This document shows, piece by piece, positions 1-6,257 of a DNA stretch of 6,402 bases. The notes below the pieces were generated by a model. The model saw only the letters and a program-made list of their open reading frames with translations, did not search any database and was not told the origin of the DNA. Position numbers and translations under genes: made by a program. The DNA is taken from contig JAAZEK010000569.1 of NCBI GenBank assembly GCA_012512335.1, positions 1-6,402 of the forward strand. The letters run 5' to 3'. The stretch's first letter is position 1; the number at the start of each line of letters is the position of its first letter. The DNA is from Clostridiales bacterium. Lineage in GTDB: Bacteria; Bacillota; Clostridia; Caldicoprobacterales; DTU083.

Positions 1-941
1 AAGCAAACAATTTGGCAATATTAGGTACGGCATATGACAAAAAACGAAGGGGGAAGCATTGTATTACAAGCTCAATAGAGCATCCTTCGGTACTACAGGC
101 TTTTTCCCACTTGGAAAGTCAGGGTTATGAGATCACATACCTTCCAGTTGATGAAGATGGAATCATCTCCTTAGATGATTTAAAAAGTGCGCTTCGTGAG
201 GATACAATATTGGTTAGCATCATGCACGTAAACAATGAGATTGGTTCCATACAAGAGATTCAAGAAATAGGACTTTTATTAAGAAAGGAGAAATCCAAAC
301 CCGTTTTTCACGTAGATGCAATACAATCATTTGGCAAACTGCCCATTCGGCCTGAGCAGTGGGGAATAGATCTACTGTCTATAAGCGGACATAAGATTCA
401 CGCTCCGAAAGGCATTGGTGCTCTATATATTAAGAAAGGCGTCCGCTTACAACCAATTTTGTTTGGTGGTAGTCAGCAAGGCGGTATTCGAAGTGGAACA
501 GAAAACATATCAGGTATAGTGGGTTTAGGTGAGGCTGCTAAGTGGATAGCTGAGAGGCAGACTAGTGAACCAGAGCATCTTTCTCATTTGAAGGGAAGCT
601 TAGCTAAAGGAATCCAGCATGCCTTTCCACGGGCTCATATTAACGGTAGTTTGGATAAAACTGCTCCTCATATTTTGAATGTTGCTTTTCCTAGCCTCCG
701 GGGTGAAATTTTGCTTCATGGTTTGGAAGAAGAAGGGGTATATATAAGTACTGGTTCAGCTTGCTCTAGCAGGAATAAGAAGCTTAGCCATGTGTTAACA
801 GGTATAGGATTGAATGATCAGATGGTCGAGGGCTCTATTCGCATAAGTCTGTCTCACTTAACAACAAGGGAAGATATCGATGAATTTATTCCTATTCTTA
901 TACGCACCGTTGAAAGATTAGAAAGATACATCAGGAGGTAA
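1..941 (+). CDS. Cysteine desulfurase, IscS/NifS/NifZ-like, 5'-truncated by the window edge
   Basis: PLP enzyme that takes sulfur from L-cysteine as an enzyme persulfide, leaving alanine; cytoplasmic. The reading frame is open from base 3, where Ala-Asn-Asn precedes the TTG at 12. This is the end of the family's GGTEANNLAI motif, so TTG 12 is internal and about 70 N-terminal residues of a normally 380-390 residue protein lie outside the window. Visible hallmarks are the PLP-stacking His in SIEHPSV, the VNNEIG motif, the cofactor Asp and Gln in HVDAIQSFG, the Schiff-base Lys in SGHKIHAPKG (codon 393-395), and the persulfide Cys in STGSACSS (codon 762-764). The Lys-to-Cys spacing of 123 residues is close to that of E. 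coli IscS (K206 to C328), which supports class I. The stop is 2 bases before thiI, as in the nifZ-thiI pair of Bacillus, so the likely job is sulfur donation to ThiI (inference). A general Fe-S cluster role cannot be excluded. Confidence 0.93.
   Translation, partial: ANNLAILGTAYDKKRRGKHCITSSIEHPSVLQAFSHLESQGYEITYLPVDEDGIISLDDLKSALREDTILVSIMHVNNEIGSIQEIQEIGLLLRKEKSKPVFHVDAIQSFGKLPIRPEQWGIDLLSISGHKIHAPKGIGALYIKKGVRLQPILFGGSQQGGIRSGTENISGIVGLGEAAKWIAERQTSEPEHLSHLKGSLAKGIQHAFPRAHINGSLDKTAPHILNVAFPSLRGEILLHGLEEEGVYISTGSACSSRNKKLSHVLTGIGLNDQMVEGSIRISLSHLTTREDIDEFIPILIRTVERLERYIRR
933..938 (+). promoter_or_regulatory. Ribosome binding site of thiI inside the end of the desulfurase gene
   Basis: A perfect AGGAGG sits 5 bases before ATG 944. 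It lies within the last codons of the desulfurase gene, whose stop is 939-941. The overlap implies that ribosomes finishing the first gene can start on thiI directly, which keeps the sulfur donor and acceptor co-translated. Confidence 0.85.
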
Positions 942-943
942 AC

Positions 944-2110
944 ATGGAAAAAGTCATGCTACTGCGTTACGGCGAAATCTTTTTAAAGGGTCGTAACAGG
1001 CCTTTTTTTGAGAAGGTGTTGCAAAACAATATTAAGAAAGCCCTAAAGAGCTTTGAAGATATCAAAGTTATCCGAGCTCAGGGAAGATTTTTTGTAGAAA
1101 ATTACAGTGATGAATTGGCAGTGGTTCAAGCATTAACACGGGTATTCGGATTGGTGTCAATAAGTCCTGCCTACAAGATTGAGAAGGACTATGAAAAGAT
1201 TATATCGGTTTCCAAGCAATTAATGGAAGAAGAGTTTATGGAACGACAAGAGGAAAAGCTTACTTTTAAGGTGGAATCCAGACGGGCAGATAAGCAATTC
1301 CCCATGGATTCTATGGCCATCAACAAGGATTTGGGAGGAATACTTCTTAATGAATTTCCGAGACTTAAGGTGGATGTTCATAAACCTGACATTGAGCTCC
1401 AAGTGGAGATAAGGGAGTATTGTTATATGTACTCGAAAATTATCCCATGTGCTGGAGGCATGCCTGTTGGAACCAACGGAAAAGCAGCCTTGTTACTGTC
1501 AGGTGGTATTGACAGCCCTGTGGCTGGTTGGATGATAGCCAAAAGAGGCGTGGCATTAATTGCTGTACACTATCATAGCTTTCCCTATACAAGTGATCGT
1601 TCCAAAGAAAAGGTAATAGAGTTGGGTAAAATTCTAACTCGCTACTGTGGACCTATTCGACTTCATATAGTCCCTTTTACTCGAATTCAACAGGAATTAT
1701 ATGAGAAATGTCCCGACGAGCAACTAACGATACTTATGCGTAGATACATGATGAAGATTGCAGAGAAAGTAGCGCTGCGAGAAGGGGCTGCTGCCCTAGT
1801 TACAGGTGAGAGCATTGGACAGGTGGCAAGCCAAACGATAGAAAGCCTAGCAGTAACTAACGATGCAGTTTCTATGCCTGTGTTCCAACCATTAATTGGT
1901 TTTGATAAGGTAGATATTATGAACACAGCGAAAACAATAGGAACATATGAAACTTCGATTTTGCCTTATGAGGATTGCTGTACTGTATTTACTCCAAGGC
2001 ATCCAGTTACTAAACCTCGACTGGAAAAGATAGTAAAATCTGAGCAACTAATCAATGGAGACGAATTGATACAGGAGGCACTGGACAATATCGAAGTGAT
2101 TGAGTTATAG
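944..2110 (+). CDS. thiI: ThiI, tRNA 4-thiouridine synthetase (short form without rhodanese domain)
   Basis: Adenylates uridine 8 of tRNA and replaces its oxygen with sulfur to give 4-thiouridine; in some bacteria it also takes part in thiamine thiazole synthesis. The 388 residues hold an N-terminal ferredoxin-like region and THUMP domain (about 1-165), which bind tRNA, followed by a PP-loop ATP pyrophosphatase domain (about 175-388). The PP-loop is LLLSGGIDSPVAGW, with SGGIDS at residues 186-191. The PYEDCC motif (Cys345-Cys346) matches the position of the conserved catalytic cysteine of E. coli ThiI (C344). E. coli ThiI is about 480 residues with a C-terminal rhodanese domain. This protein stops just after the pyrophosphatase domain, as Bacillus ThiI does, so sulfur probably passes directly from the desulfurase encoded 2 bases upstream. 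Start ATG 944 has a perfect AGGAGG at optimal spacing. Confidence 0.97.
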   Translation: MEKVMLLRYGEIFLKGRNRPFFEKVLQNNIKKALKSFEDIKVIRAQGRFFVENYSDELAVVQALTRVFGLVSISPAYKIEKDYEKIISVSKQLMEEEFMERQEEKLTFKVESRRADKQFPMDSMAINKDLGGILLNEFPRLKVDVHKPDIELQVEIREYCYMYSKIIPCAGGMPVGTNGKAALLLSGGIDSPVAGWMIAKRGVALIAVHYHSFPYTSDRSKEKVIELGKILTRYCGPIRLHIVPFTRIQQELYEKCPDEQLTILMRRYMMKIAEKVALREGAAALVTGESIGQVASQTIESLAVTNDAVSMPVFQPLIGFDKVDIMNTAKTIGTYETSILPYEDCCTVFTPRHPVTKPRLEKIVKSEQLINGDELIQEALDNIEVIEL

Positions 2111-2171
2111 AAGTCCATATTTAGGTTATTATATTGCTAGCAAAGAAACCAAATCACAAAGTATTCGAAAC

Positions 2172-2203
2172 AAATTTATTAGAAGGAAATTTATTAGAAG
2201 GAA
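2172..2203 (+). repeat. Tandem 15-bp direct repeat forming the ribosome binding region
   Basis: The unit AAATTTATTAGAAGG occurs at 2172-2186 and again without a gap at 2187-2201, followed by two more matching bases. Each copy ends in a Shine-Dalgarno-like AGAAGG. The second copy merges into AAGGAAGGAAG (2198-2208), just before ATG 2215. The duplication lies in the 104-base gap between thiI and the CoA-binding gene and looks like replication slippage. Confidence 0.85.
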
Positions 2204-2214
2204 GGAAGATTTAT

Positions 2215-2604
2215 ATGAGTCTTTCACAGGAAATGTTGGAACGTAAGATATGGGCAGTAGTTGGGGCAAGTGTTCACAAGGATAAATATGGATATAAACT
2301 ATACAAGAAGCTAAAGGATCATGGTTATAAAGTATATCCAGTTAACCCGGGGTATGACGAGGTCGATGGAGACAAATGTTACCATAGCTTGTCTGATTTA
2401 CCTGAGGTCCCAGAGGTCATTGATATGGTAGTAAATCCAAAGGCTGGGAGCAATGTAATAGAAGAAGCAGCCGATTTGGGAATCAACTATATTTGGTTAC
2501 AACCTGGAACATACAATGATGAGCTCATCTCACAGATTGAAGAAAAGGAGATGCAATACGTTAAGGATTGTGTCTTGGTTTCATTAAAAGGCGATCAAGT
2601 ATAA
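2215..2604 (+). CDS. CoA-binding domain protein (YccU/YneT-like, CoA_binding_2 type)
   Basis: A small cytoplasmic Rossmann-fold protein of 129 residues. The family binds CoA or a similar nucleotide, but its cellular role is not settled. The nucleotide loop is WAVVGAS (residues 13-19), followed by the family pattern KYGYKLYKKLKDHGYKVYPVNP (Val-Asn-Pro at 43-45), DMVVNPK (70-76) and IWLQPG (93-98), ending in DCVLVS with Cys119. The 129-residue length fits this family of about 130-140. ATG 2215 was chosen because AAGGAAGGAAG precedes it and the family homology starts just after it. A TTG at 2134 in the same frame would add 27 residues that include the duplicated NLLEG and look unlike the family. 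No terminator is seen after thiI, so readthrough from the sulfur-transfer genes is possible. A functional link to them is not shown. Confidence 0.87.
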   Translation: MSLSQEMLERKIWAVVGASVHKDKYGYKLYKKLKDHGYKVYPVNPGYDEVDGDKCYHSLSDLPEVPEVIDMVVNPKAGSNVIEEAADLGINYIWLQPGTYNDELISQIEEKEMQYVKDCVLVSLKGDQV

Positions 2605-2635
2605 AATCTGATACAATTACATCAAGAAAGGTTCT

Positions 2636-2688
2636 ATCACCTCCCTGTTAAGGAATATATTTTCTATAGCAGTGGAGGTGTTATTTTT
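2636..2688 (+). terminator. Long hairpin plus T-tract covering the transpeptidase ribosome binding site (terminator, attenuator or SD-sequestering element)
   Basis: CACCTCC (2638-2644) pairs perfectly with GGAGGTG (2674-2680). The stem continues inward, with CTGTTA (2645-2650) pairing with TAGCAG (2667-2672) through one G-U pair and a single bulged T at 2673. A further weak GGAA/TTCT pairing follows around a six-base loop. Downstream comes TTATTTTT (2681-2688), running into ATG 2689. This is the form of an intrinsic terminator for the genes upstream. The 3' arm is also the Shine-Dalgarno sequence of the next gene, so when folded it would block its translation. Whether it terminates, attenuates or responds to a signal is inference. 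Confidence 0.68.
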
Positions 2689-3504
2689 ATGTTTAGAAAA
2701 TCCTGGATGAAGCAAATCCAAGCTGTCACTTATATGATGCTGATTGTCCTCTTATACCTCACCCTAGATGGCCATTTAGGGGGACAGTTCTCAAGTTTTG
2801 AAGAAGTTTCCTTTGAAGGGGGACAGTTCTCAAGTTTTGAGGAAGTTTCCCTTGAAGGGGGACAGTTCTCAACTATTGAAGAAGTTTCCCTGCAATCGGC
2901 TGAATCGGAAGAAGCGCAGAAAGAGCAGTACGATATTCTCATAGATCTAACGGAGTCTATGCTATATCTATTTGAAAACGATAAGCTACTTAAAAAATAC
3001 CCTGTGGCTCAAGGTAAACCCAGTACACCATCTCCAGTGGGGATTTGGCAGATTACTAACAAGGCTAGAAACTGGGGCAGTGGATTTGGTACACGCTGGA
3101 TGGGATTAAATGTGCCGTGGGGTGTTTATGGAATACATGGAACCAACAAGCCAGGCTCCATAGGGCACCGAGCTTCTGCTGGCTGTTTTCGCATGCGAAA
3201 CAAGGATGTAGAGGAATTGTATAGCATAGTTCCCTATAAAACCACAGTAGTGGTATATGGTGGACCTTATGGTAACATGAGCGATTCGTTTAGTCAATTG
3301 GAGCCAGGAGATCGAAATTCACAGGTTGCAGAGGTTCAAAAGCGATTACAAAAATTGGATTACTATGAAGGTTCTATTGATGGTATCTATGGTGAAGGAA
3401 TGAAGTCTGCTTTAATCCAGTTCAAACGGGATAATAATCTGCCTGTGACTCATAACGTAGACTGGGCTACATATAAGGCTTTGGGCATTTTATCATTTGA
3501 ATGA
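2689..3504 (+). CDS. Membrane-anchored L,D-transpeptidase (YkuD domain) with C-terminal peptidoglycan-binding domain
   Basis: Likely forms 3-3 peptide cross-links or otherwise modifies peptidoglycan outside the membrane. The 271 residues are, in order: a basic N-terminus with one hydrophobic segment (about 10-27; signal anchor or signal peptide without a clear cleavage site); three 13-residue repeats (31-69); an acidic linker; the YkuD catalytic domain (about 82-190); and a PG_binding_1 domain (about 206-268, with VAEVQKRLQKLDYYEG and DGIYGEGMKSALIQF). The catalytic Cys166 lies in HRASAGCFRMRNKDVEEL, and the conserved upstream His is in YGIHGT (His150). The usual SHGC motif reads SAGC here. 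It is the only cysteine in the protein. ATG 2689 follows GGAGGTG by 8 bases, but that sequence is inside a hairpin. The gene is 84 bases after the CoA-binding gene and may be expressed separately from it. Catalysis is well supported by domain motifs; the physiological role (vegetative wall, stress or spore) is not evident. Confidence 0.92.
   Translation: MFRKSWMKQIQAVTYMMLIVLLYLTLDGHLGGQFSSFEEVSFEGGQFSSFEEVSLEGGQFSTIEEVSLQSAESEEAQKEQYDILIDLTESMLYLFENDKLLKKYPVAQGKPSTPSPVGIWQITNKARNWGSGFGTRWMGLNVPWGVYGIHGTNKPGSIGHRASAGCFRMRNKDVEELYSIVPYKTTVVVYGGPYGNMSDSFSQLEPGDRNSQVAEVQKRLQKLDYYEGSIDGIYGEGMKSALIQFKRDNNLPVTHNVDWATYKALGILSFE
2779..2895 (+). repeat. Three tandem 39-bp in-frame repeats in the transpeptidase gene
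   Basis: Copies lie at 2779-2817, 2818-2856 and 2857-2895, each beginning GGGGGACAGTTCTCA and encoding GGQFS-S/T-F/I-EEVS-F/L-E/Q. Copies 1 and 2 differ at 2 of 39 bases, one of them silent; copy 3 differs from each at 5, so the first pair is the younger duplication. The 39-residue block lies between the membrane anchor and the catalytic domain and acts at least as a spacer. It is acidic (Glu-Glu in each unit). Confidence 0.95.
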
Positions 3505-3595
3505 ATTGCGATATTATAAAGTATCAAGCTTACCCCAGAAGCTAGAAATTTAGTTTTAATTTAATCTTAAAACGCAAAGTAAATATTTAACTGCA

Positions 3596-3601
3596 TATAA
3601 T
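3596..3601 (+). promoter_or_regulatory. Probable -10 box of the Y-family polymerase gene
   Basis: A perfect TATAAT 58 bases before the chosen start codon, with TG two bases further upstream than the extended -10 position. Transcription would start near 3608, so the LexA box would cover the start site. No good -35 box is found at 16-18 bases. An alternative is TTTACA (3604-3609) with TAAAAT (3628-3633) at 18 bases, which would place the LexA box between the two elements but leave almost no leader before the ribosome binding site. Confidence 0.5.
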
Positions 3602-3609
3602 ACTTTACA

Positions 3610-3623
3610 AGAACGTATGTTCT
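3610..3623 (+). promoter_or_regulatory. LexA/DinR operator (SOS box)
   Basis: AGAACGTATGTTCT contains the GAAC-N4-GTTC core of the Firmicute SOS box (consensus CGAACnnnnGTTCG), here GAAC (3611-3614) and GTTC (3619-3622). The outer pair is A/T instead of C/G, so the palindrome is kept. It lies 30 bases before a translesion polymerase start codon and next to a TATAAT, which is where LexA repression would work. Confidence 0.87.
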
Positions 3624-3653
3624 ATATTAAAATGTATGCAGGAGATGTTAGCT

Positions 3654-4922
3654 ATGAATAATGAAAAAAACAAAGAAAAGATAATTTTTCATATAGACGT
3701 AAATTCCGCCTTTTTATCTTTTGAGGCGGTTTATCGTCTGCAGCACGGTGCTAAGATTGATTTGCGAAATATCCCATCGGCAGTGGCTGGTTCTCAGGCT
3801 ACCCGCCACGGAATAATTTTAGCAAAAAGTATTCCGACAAAAAAATATGGCGTCAAGACGGGGGAGGCCACTTGGGAAGCAATTCAAAAATGCCCCGAAC
3901 TTGTTACAGTAGCCCCTAATTATCCCCTTTATATGTTGTGCCACCATTCCTTGGTGGGTCTGCTAAAAGAATTCTCAGACAGGGTACAGGTTTTCAGCGT
4001 TGATGAGTGCTTTTTAGATATTACTGGAATGCCGGAAACCAGGCAGCCTTTGGATTTAGCCCATAAAATTCGGGAAAGAATCAAAGAAGAGCTGGGGTTC
4101 ACCGTCAGCATTGGCGTCAGCACCAATAAGCTCTTGGCTAAAATGGGATCGGAGCTGAAAAAGCCTGATGCTGTATCAACATTGTTTCCTGATGAAATTC
4201 CAAATAAAATGTGGCCATTGCCAATAGAGAATTTGTATATGGTAGGCCGCGCCACTTCTTTTAAACTGCATAAAATGGGCATTGACACCATCGGAGCCCT
4301 AGCAAATTATGATCCGGAAATGCTGAAATACAAGCTTAAAAGCTGGGGGCAGCTAGTTTGGGACTATGCTAATGGAATTGAAAGCTCGGCAGTTTCCTCT
4401 TCAGGGCGGGACGTGGTAAAAGGCATTGGCAATTCCACTACAGTTCATTTTGATGTAGAAGACAGGAGCACTGCCCATCAGGTGCTACTTTCTCTGGTTG
4501 AAACTGTAGGAATGCGTCTGCGCTTTGGTAACTGGTGCTGCCGAGTTATTGCAGTATCCATAAAGAGAGCTGATGATTTGACCTCCTATAGCCATCAACT
4601 TAAGCTGCAATCACCAATTGATACTACAAAGACCATTTACGAGTATAGCAGGCATCTATTTGATGAGGCTTGGAATGAAGAGCCTATTCGTCACCTTGGC
4701 GTTCGGGTCAGTGATTTATCCTCTGCTGATCAAGTTCAACTTTCTATGTTTGAAAAGGAATCGGAAAAGCAAAAGAGGGTAGATCGAACAGTGGATCAGA
4801 TTCGAATGCGGTTCGGCCCTGGGTCTTTGATTCGATCTAATTTTCTTTGGAGCGGACTTGCCCCATTGGAGGGTGGATTAAGTGACGATGCGGCTTATCC
4901 TATCATGACAAGTATTTTGTAA
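3654..4922 (+). CDS. dinB: Y-family DNA polymerase (DinB/UmuC-like translesion polymerase)
   Basis: Error-prone polymerase that inserts bases opposite DNA damage. From ATG 3654 the protein is 422 residues. The palm/fingers start with FHIDVNSAFLSFEA: Asp15 is the first catalytic metal ligand, and Phe20 aligns with the steric-gate residue that excludes ribonucleotides. The second catalytic motif is SVDECFLDIT, with Asp117 and Glu118. SIGVSTNKLLAKMGSELKKP is the conserved palm motif, followed by the thumb's helix-hairpin-helix (about 190-225) and the little-finger domain with VKGIGNSTTVHFDV. QLSMF (residues 362-366) fits a beta-clamp binding motif. ATG 3654 is preferred over in-frame ATGs at 3636 and 3645, because AGGAG (3640-3644) is 9 bases before it. 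The LexA box upstream makes SOS induction likely. The N-terminus is closer to the clostridial DVNSAF subgroup than to classical E. coli DinB, so the symbol is approximate. Its neighbours share no obvious function. Confidence 0.93.
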   Translation: MNNEKNKEKIIFHIDVNSAFLSFEAVYRLQHGAKIDLRNIPSAVAGSQATRHGIILAKSIPTKKYGVKTGEATWEAIQKCPELVTVAPNYPLYMLCHHSLVGLLKEFSDRVQVFSVDECFLDITGMPETRQPLDLAHKIRERIKEELGFTVSIGVSTNKLLAKMGSELKKPDAVSTLFPDEIPNKMWPLPIENLYMVGRATSFKLHKMGIDTIGALANYDPEMLKYKLKSWGQLVWDYANGIESSAVSSSGRDVVKGIGNSTTVHFDVEDRSTAHQVLLSLVETVGMRLRFGNWCCRVIAVSIKRADDLTSYSHQLKLQSPIDTTKTIYEYSRHLFDEAWNEEPIRHLGVRVSDLSSADQVQLSMFEKESEKQKRVDRTVDQIRMRFGPGSLIRSNFLWSGLAPLEGGLSDDAAYPIMTSIL

Positions 4923-4958
4923 TGAAAATTGATATGTATAGGCATTGCGAAAAGTTTA

Positions 4959-4987
4959 TTGTATGGGCTGAATTTAAATGCTATAAT
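4959..4987 (+). promoter_or_regulatory. Extended -10 promoter of the Wzz gene
   Basis: TGCTATAAT (4979-4987) is a perfect extended -10 element. TTGTAT (4959-4964) lies 17 bases upstream of the TATAAT as a weak -35. Transcription would begin near 4994, giving a leader of about 65 bases. It shows that the Wzz gene is transcribed independently of the SOS polymerase gene before it. Confidence 0.68.
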
Positions 4988-5058
4988 AGTTAAGGATTTG
5001 AAACCTTCAACAAAATGAAAAGTAATACGTGGAAAACGGAAGAAAGATAGGTGGAAAT

Positions 5059-6102
5059 ATGAGTGAGATTCAAAATGATGTAATTAGCTATGAAGACGAA
5101 ATCGATCTTCGCGAGCTTTTTATGGCTATGTGGAGAAATAAATATATTATTTTGAGTATGGCTTTGGTTTTGGCTTTGCTTACTGGTTTGTTTAGTATGT
5201 TTGTACTGTCTCCTGTTTATCAAGCTAAGCTTGATATTATCATCAACATGCCAGAGCAATATCATACATACTTTGGGGACTACACACTCCCAATTAATTC
5301 AAACGATCAATACATCGATTTGGCTATTAGTAATAGTGTTTTAATAAACACCATAGAAGATATGGGTTACAATCCTGATGAAATATCAGTAGAAGATCTA
5401 AGAGATAGCATTAGCGTGAGTCAAGAAAGTACCGCAAATGCTGAAAAACCTAATATGTTCCAAATAGTTGTTTCTGCAGACAATCCAGAAGAAGCTTTAA
5501 CCCTTGCTCAAACATTATTCAGCAACTATATTGATTTTGTTGATGTAATGACTAAAGAACGGGCTGTCAACCATTATTACAATCATTACAATGTCAGTAT
5601 GTTGTCCTTGGACAAGTCTTTGACAAGAAACCAGGAGCTACTTGCTAAGAATGAGTTATTGCTTGCCGAAACTGAGCAGACGATCAACCAGAAGGAAGCG
5701 TTGGAGCAAACCCAGAGTATTTTGTCTAATACAATTGACTTTGTGGTTCTTGATAACATCATCAATCAGAATTATTTTGAAATTGAGAAAGACATAATTG
5801 AAATTAAGCAAACAATTTACTCTCTGGAAAATTCCATAAGCACTACCGAAGAATATCTAGGCCAACTAGAGGAAGAGCGCGAGAATATAGCGGAATATTA
5901 CAGCAATCGAAAAGCTGAAGAAAACCCAATTCAGATGGTTGGTGTTGTAGAAACCAGCATTTATCTTTCATCTCAACCGGTAGCTCCCAGCCGCAAAACC
6001 AGCCCCAGTAATGCCAGAAATGCTGTTATTGGTCTTGTCATTGGTTTGATGTTGGGCTTGGCAACTGCCTATGTCCGAGAGTTCTGGCTGAAAAAAGAAT
6101 AG
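5059..6102 (+). CDS. Wzz-type polysaccharide co-polymerase / chain-length determinant protein
   Basis: Inner-membrane protein of the kind that controls chain length or export of capsule, exopolysaccharide or O-antigen-like polymers. From ATG 5059 it has 347 residues: the usual cytoplasmic lead-in EDEIDLRELFMAMWRNKY, a first membrane helix (about 29-51), a large extracytoplasmic region with a heptad-rich helical stretch (about 180-285), a proline-containing segment SSQPVAPSRKTSPS before the second helix, that helix (about 321-339), and a short basic tail. No Walker motifs or tyrosine cluster follow, so it lacks a fused BY-kinase. It is longer than streptococcal CpsC (about 230) and similar in size to Gram-negative Wzz. 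AGGTGG (5049-5054) is 4 bases before ATG 5059; an in-frame GTG at 5029 has no good binding site. It probably opens a surface-polysaccharide gene cluster to the right (inference). Confidence 0.86.
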   Translation: MSEIQNDVISYEDEIDLRELFMAMWRNKYIILSMALVLALLTGLFSMFVLSPVYQAKLDIIINMPEQYHTYFGDYTLPINSNDQYIDLAISNSVLINTIEDMGYNPDEISVEDLRDSISVSQESTANAEKPNMFQIVVSADNPEEALTLAQTLFSNYIDFVDVMTKERAVNHYYNHYNVSMLSLDKSLTRNQELLAKNELLLAETEQTINQKEALEQTQSILSNTIDFVVLDNIINQNYFEIEKDIIEIKQTIYSLENSISTTEEYLGQLEEERENIAEYYSNRKAEENPIQMVGVVETSIYLSSQPVAPSRKTSPSNARNAVIGLVIGLMLGLATAYVREFWLKKE

Positions 6103-6138
6103 AAAAATGCACAAAGATTAAAAATATGTGTCATTTTT
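6103..6138 (+). terminator. Terminator-like hairpin right after the Wzz gene
   Basis: AAAAATGCACA (6103-6113) pairs with TGTG-T-CATTTTT (6127-6138), with one bulged T at 6131 and a 13-base loop. The stem begins at the base after the stop codon and ends in a run of T, and the A-run on the left would let it act in both directions. The stem is poor in G-C pairs, so termination may be partial. Confidence 0.55.
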
Positions 6139-6188
6139 GTAAACTTAATATTGATTTTAAGAAAAAACTATAGCGTAAGCTACAAGAA

Positions 6189-6199
6189 TATAATATAAT
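6189..6199 (+). promoter_or_regulatory. Overlapping TATAAT boxes, possible promoter of the gene at 6289
   Basis: TATAAT occurs at 6189-6194 and again at 6194-6199. No convincing -35 box lies 16-18 bases upstream. A small stem with a GTAA (GNRA-type) tetraloop, TAGC-GTAA-GCTA (6171-6182), lies there instead. The region is very AT-rich, so chance matches are likely. Confidence 0.35.
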
Positions 6200-6210
6200 A
6201 CATAAAACGC

Positions 6211-6257
6211 CATCCCATCATATGTTTTTATAAAATTTATTGATGGGATGTTTATTT
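6211..6257 (+). terminator. Perfect 10-bp inverted repeat with T-rich tail in the leader of the last gene
   Basis: CATCCCATCA (6211-6220) and TGATGGGATG (6241-6250) are exact complements around an AT-only loop (apart from one G) of 20 bases, followed by TTTATTT. It could be a second, stronger terminator for the Wzz transcript. If transcription starts at the TATAAT boxes just before it, it would instead be a leader hairpin or attenuator at the very 5' end of the next message. A protein-binding palindrome is also possible. Confidence 0.6.

Noticed and set aside
12..14. TTG as the start of the cysteine desulfurase
   Set aside because: The codons before it read Ala-Asn-Asn, part of the family motif GGTEANNLAI, so translation clearly begins upstream of the window.
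1220..1402. Open frame on the - strand inside thiI
   Set aside because: Lies wholly within a well-supported gene, has no recognisable domain and no ribosome binding context; the same holds for the - strand frames at 1687-1926, 3106-3297 and 3929-4291.
2130..2135. TATATT as a -10 box for the CoA-binding gene
   Set aside because: No -35-like hexamer at suitable spacing; the nearest, TTGAGT at 2100-2105, is 24 bases away.
2779..2895. Possible CRISPR array
   Set aside because: The 39-bp units are head to tail with no spacers and are in frame within a gene with clear domains on either side.
2730..2942. Open frame on the - strand encoding a repeated SKLENCPP-like peptide
   Set aside because: It is the antisense reading of the 39-bp repeats of the transpeptidase gene; the repeat alone keeps the frame open.
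3527..3573. Hairpins AGCTT/AAGCT (3527-3543) and GTTTTAA/TTAAAAC (3553-3573) as a terminator for the transpeptidase gene
   Set aside because: The first stem has only 5 pairs and no adjacent T-run; the second is almost all A-T and is followed by GCAAAG. Either could be chance in AT-rich DNA.
4998..5010. TTGAA-ACC-TTCAA small hairpin in the Wzz leader
   Set aside because: Five weak pairs with a three-base loop; too little to support a regulatory role.
4990..5265. Open frame on the - strand opposite the start of the Wzz gene
   Set aside because: Low-complexity peptide overlapping a better-supported gene and its leader; no family features.
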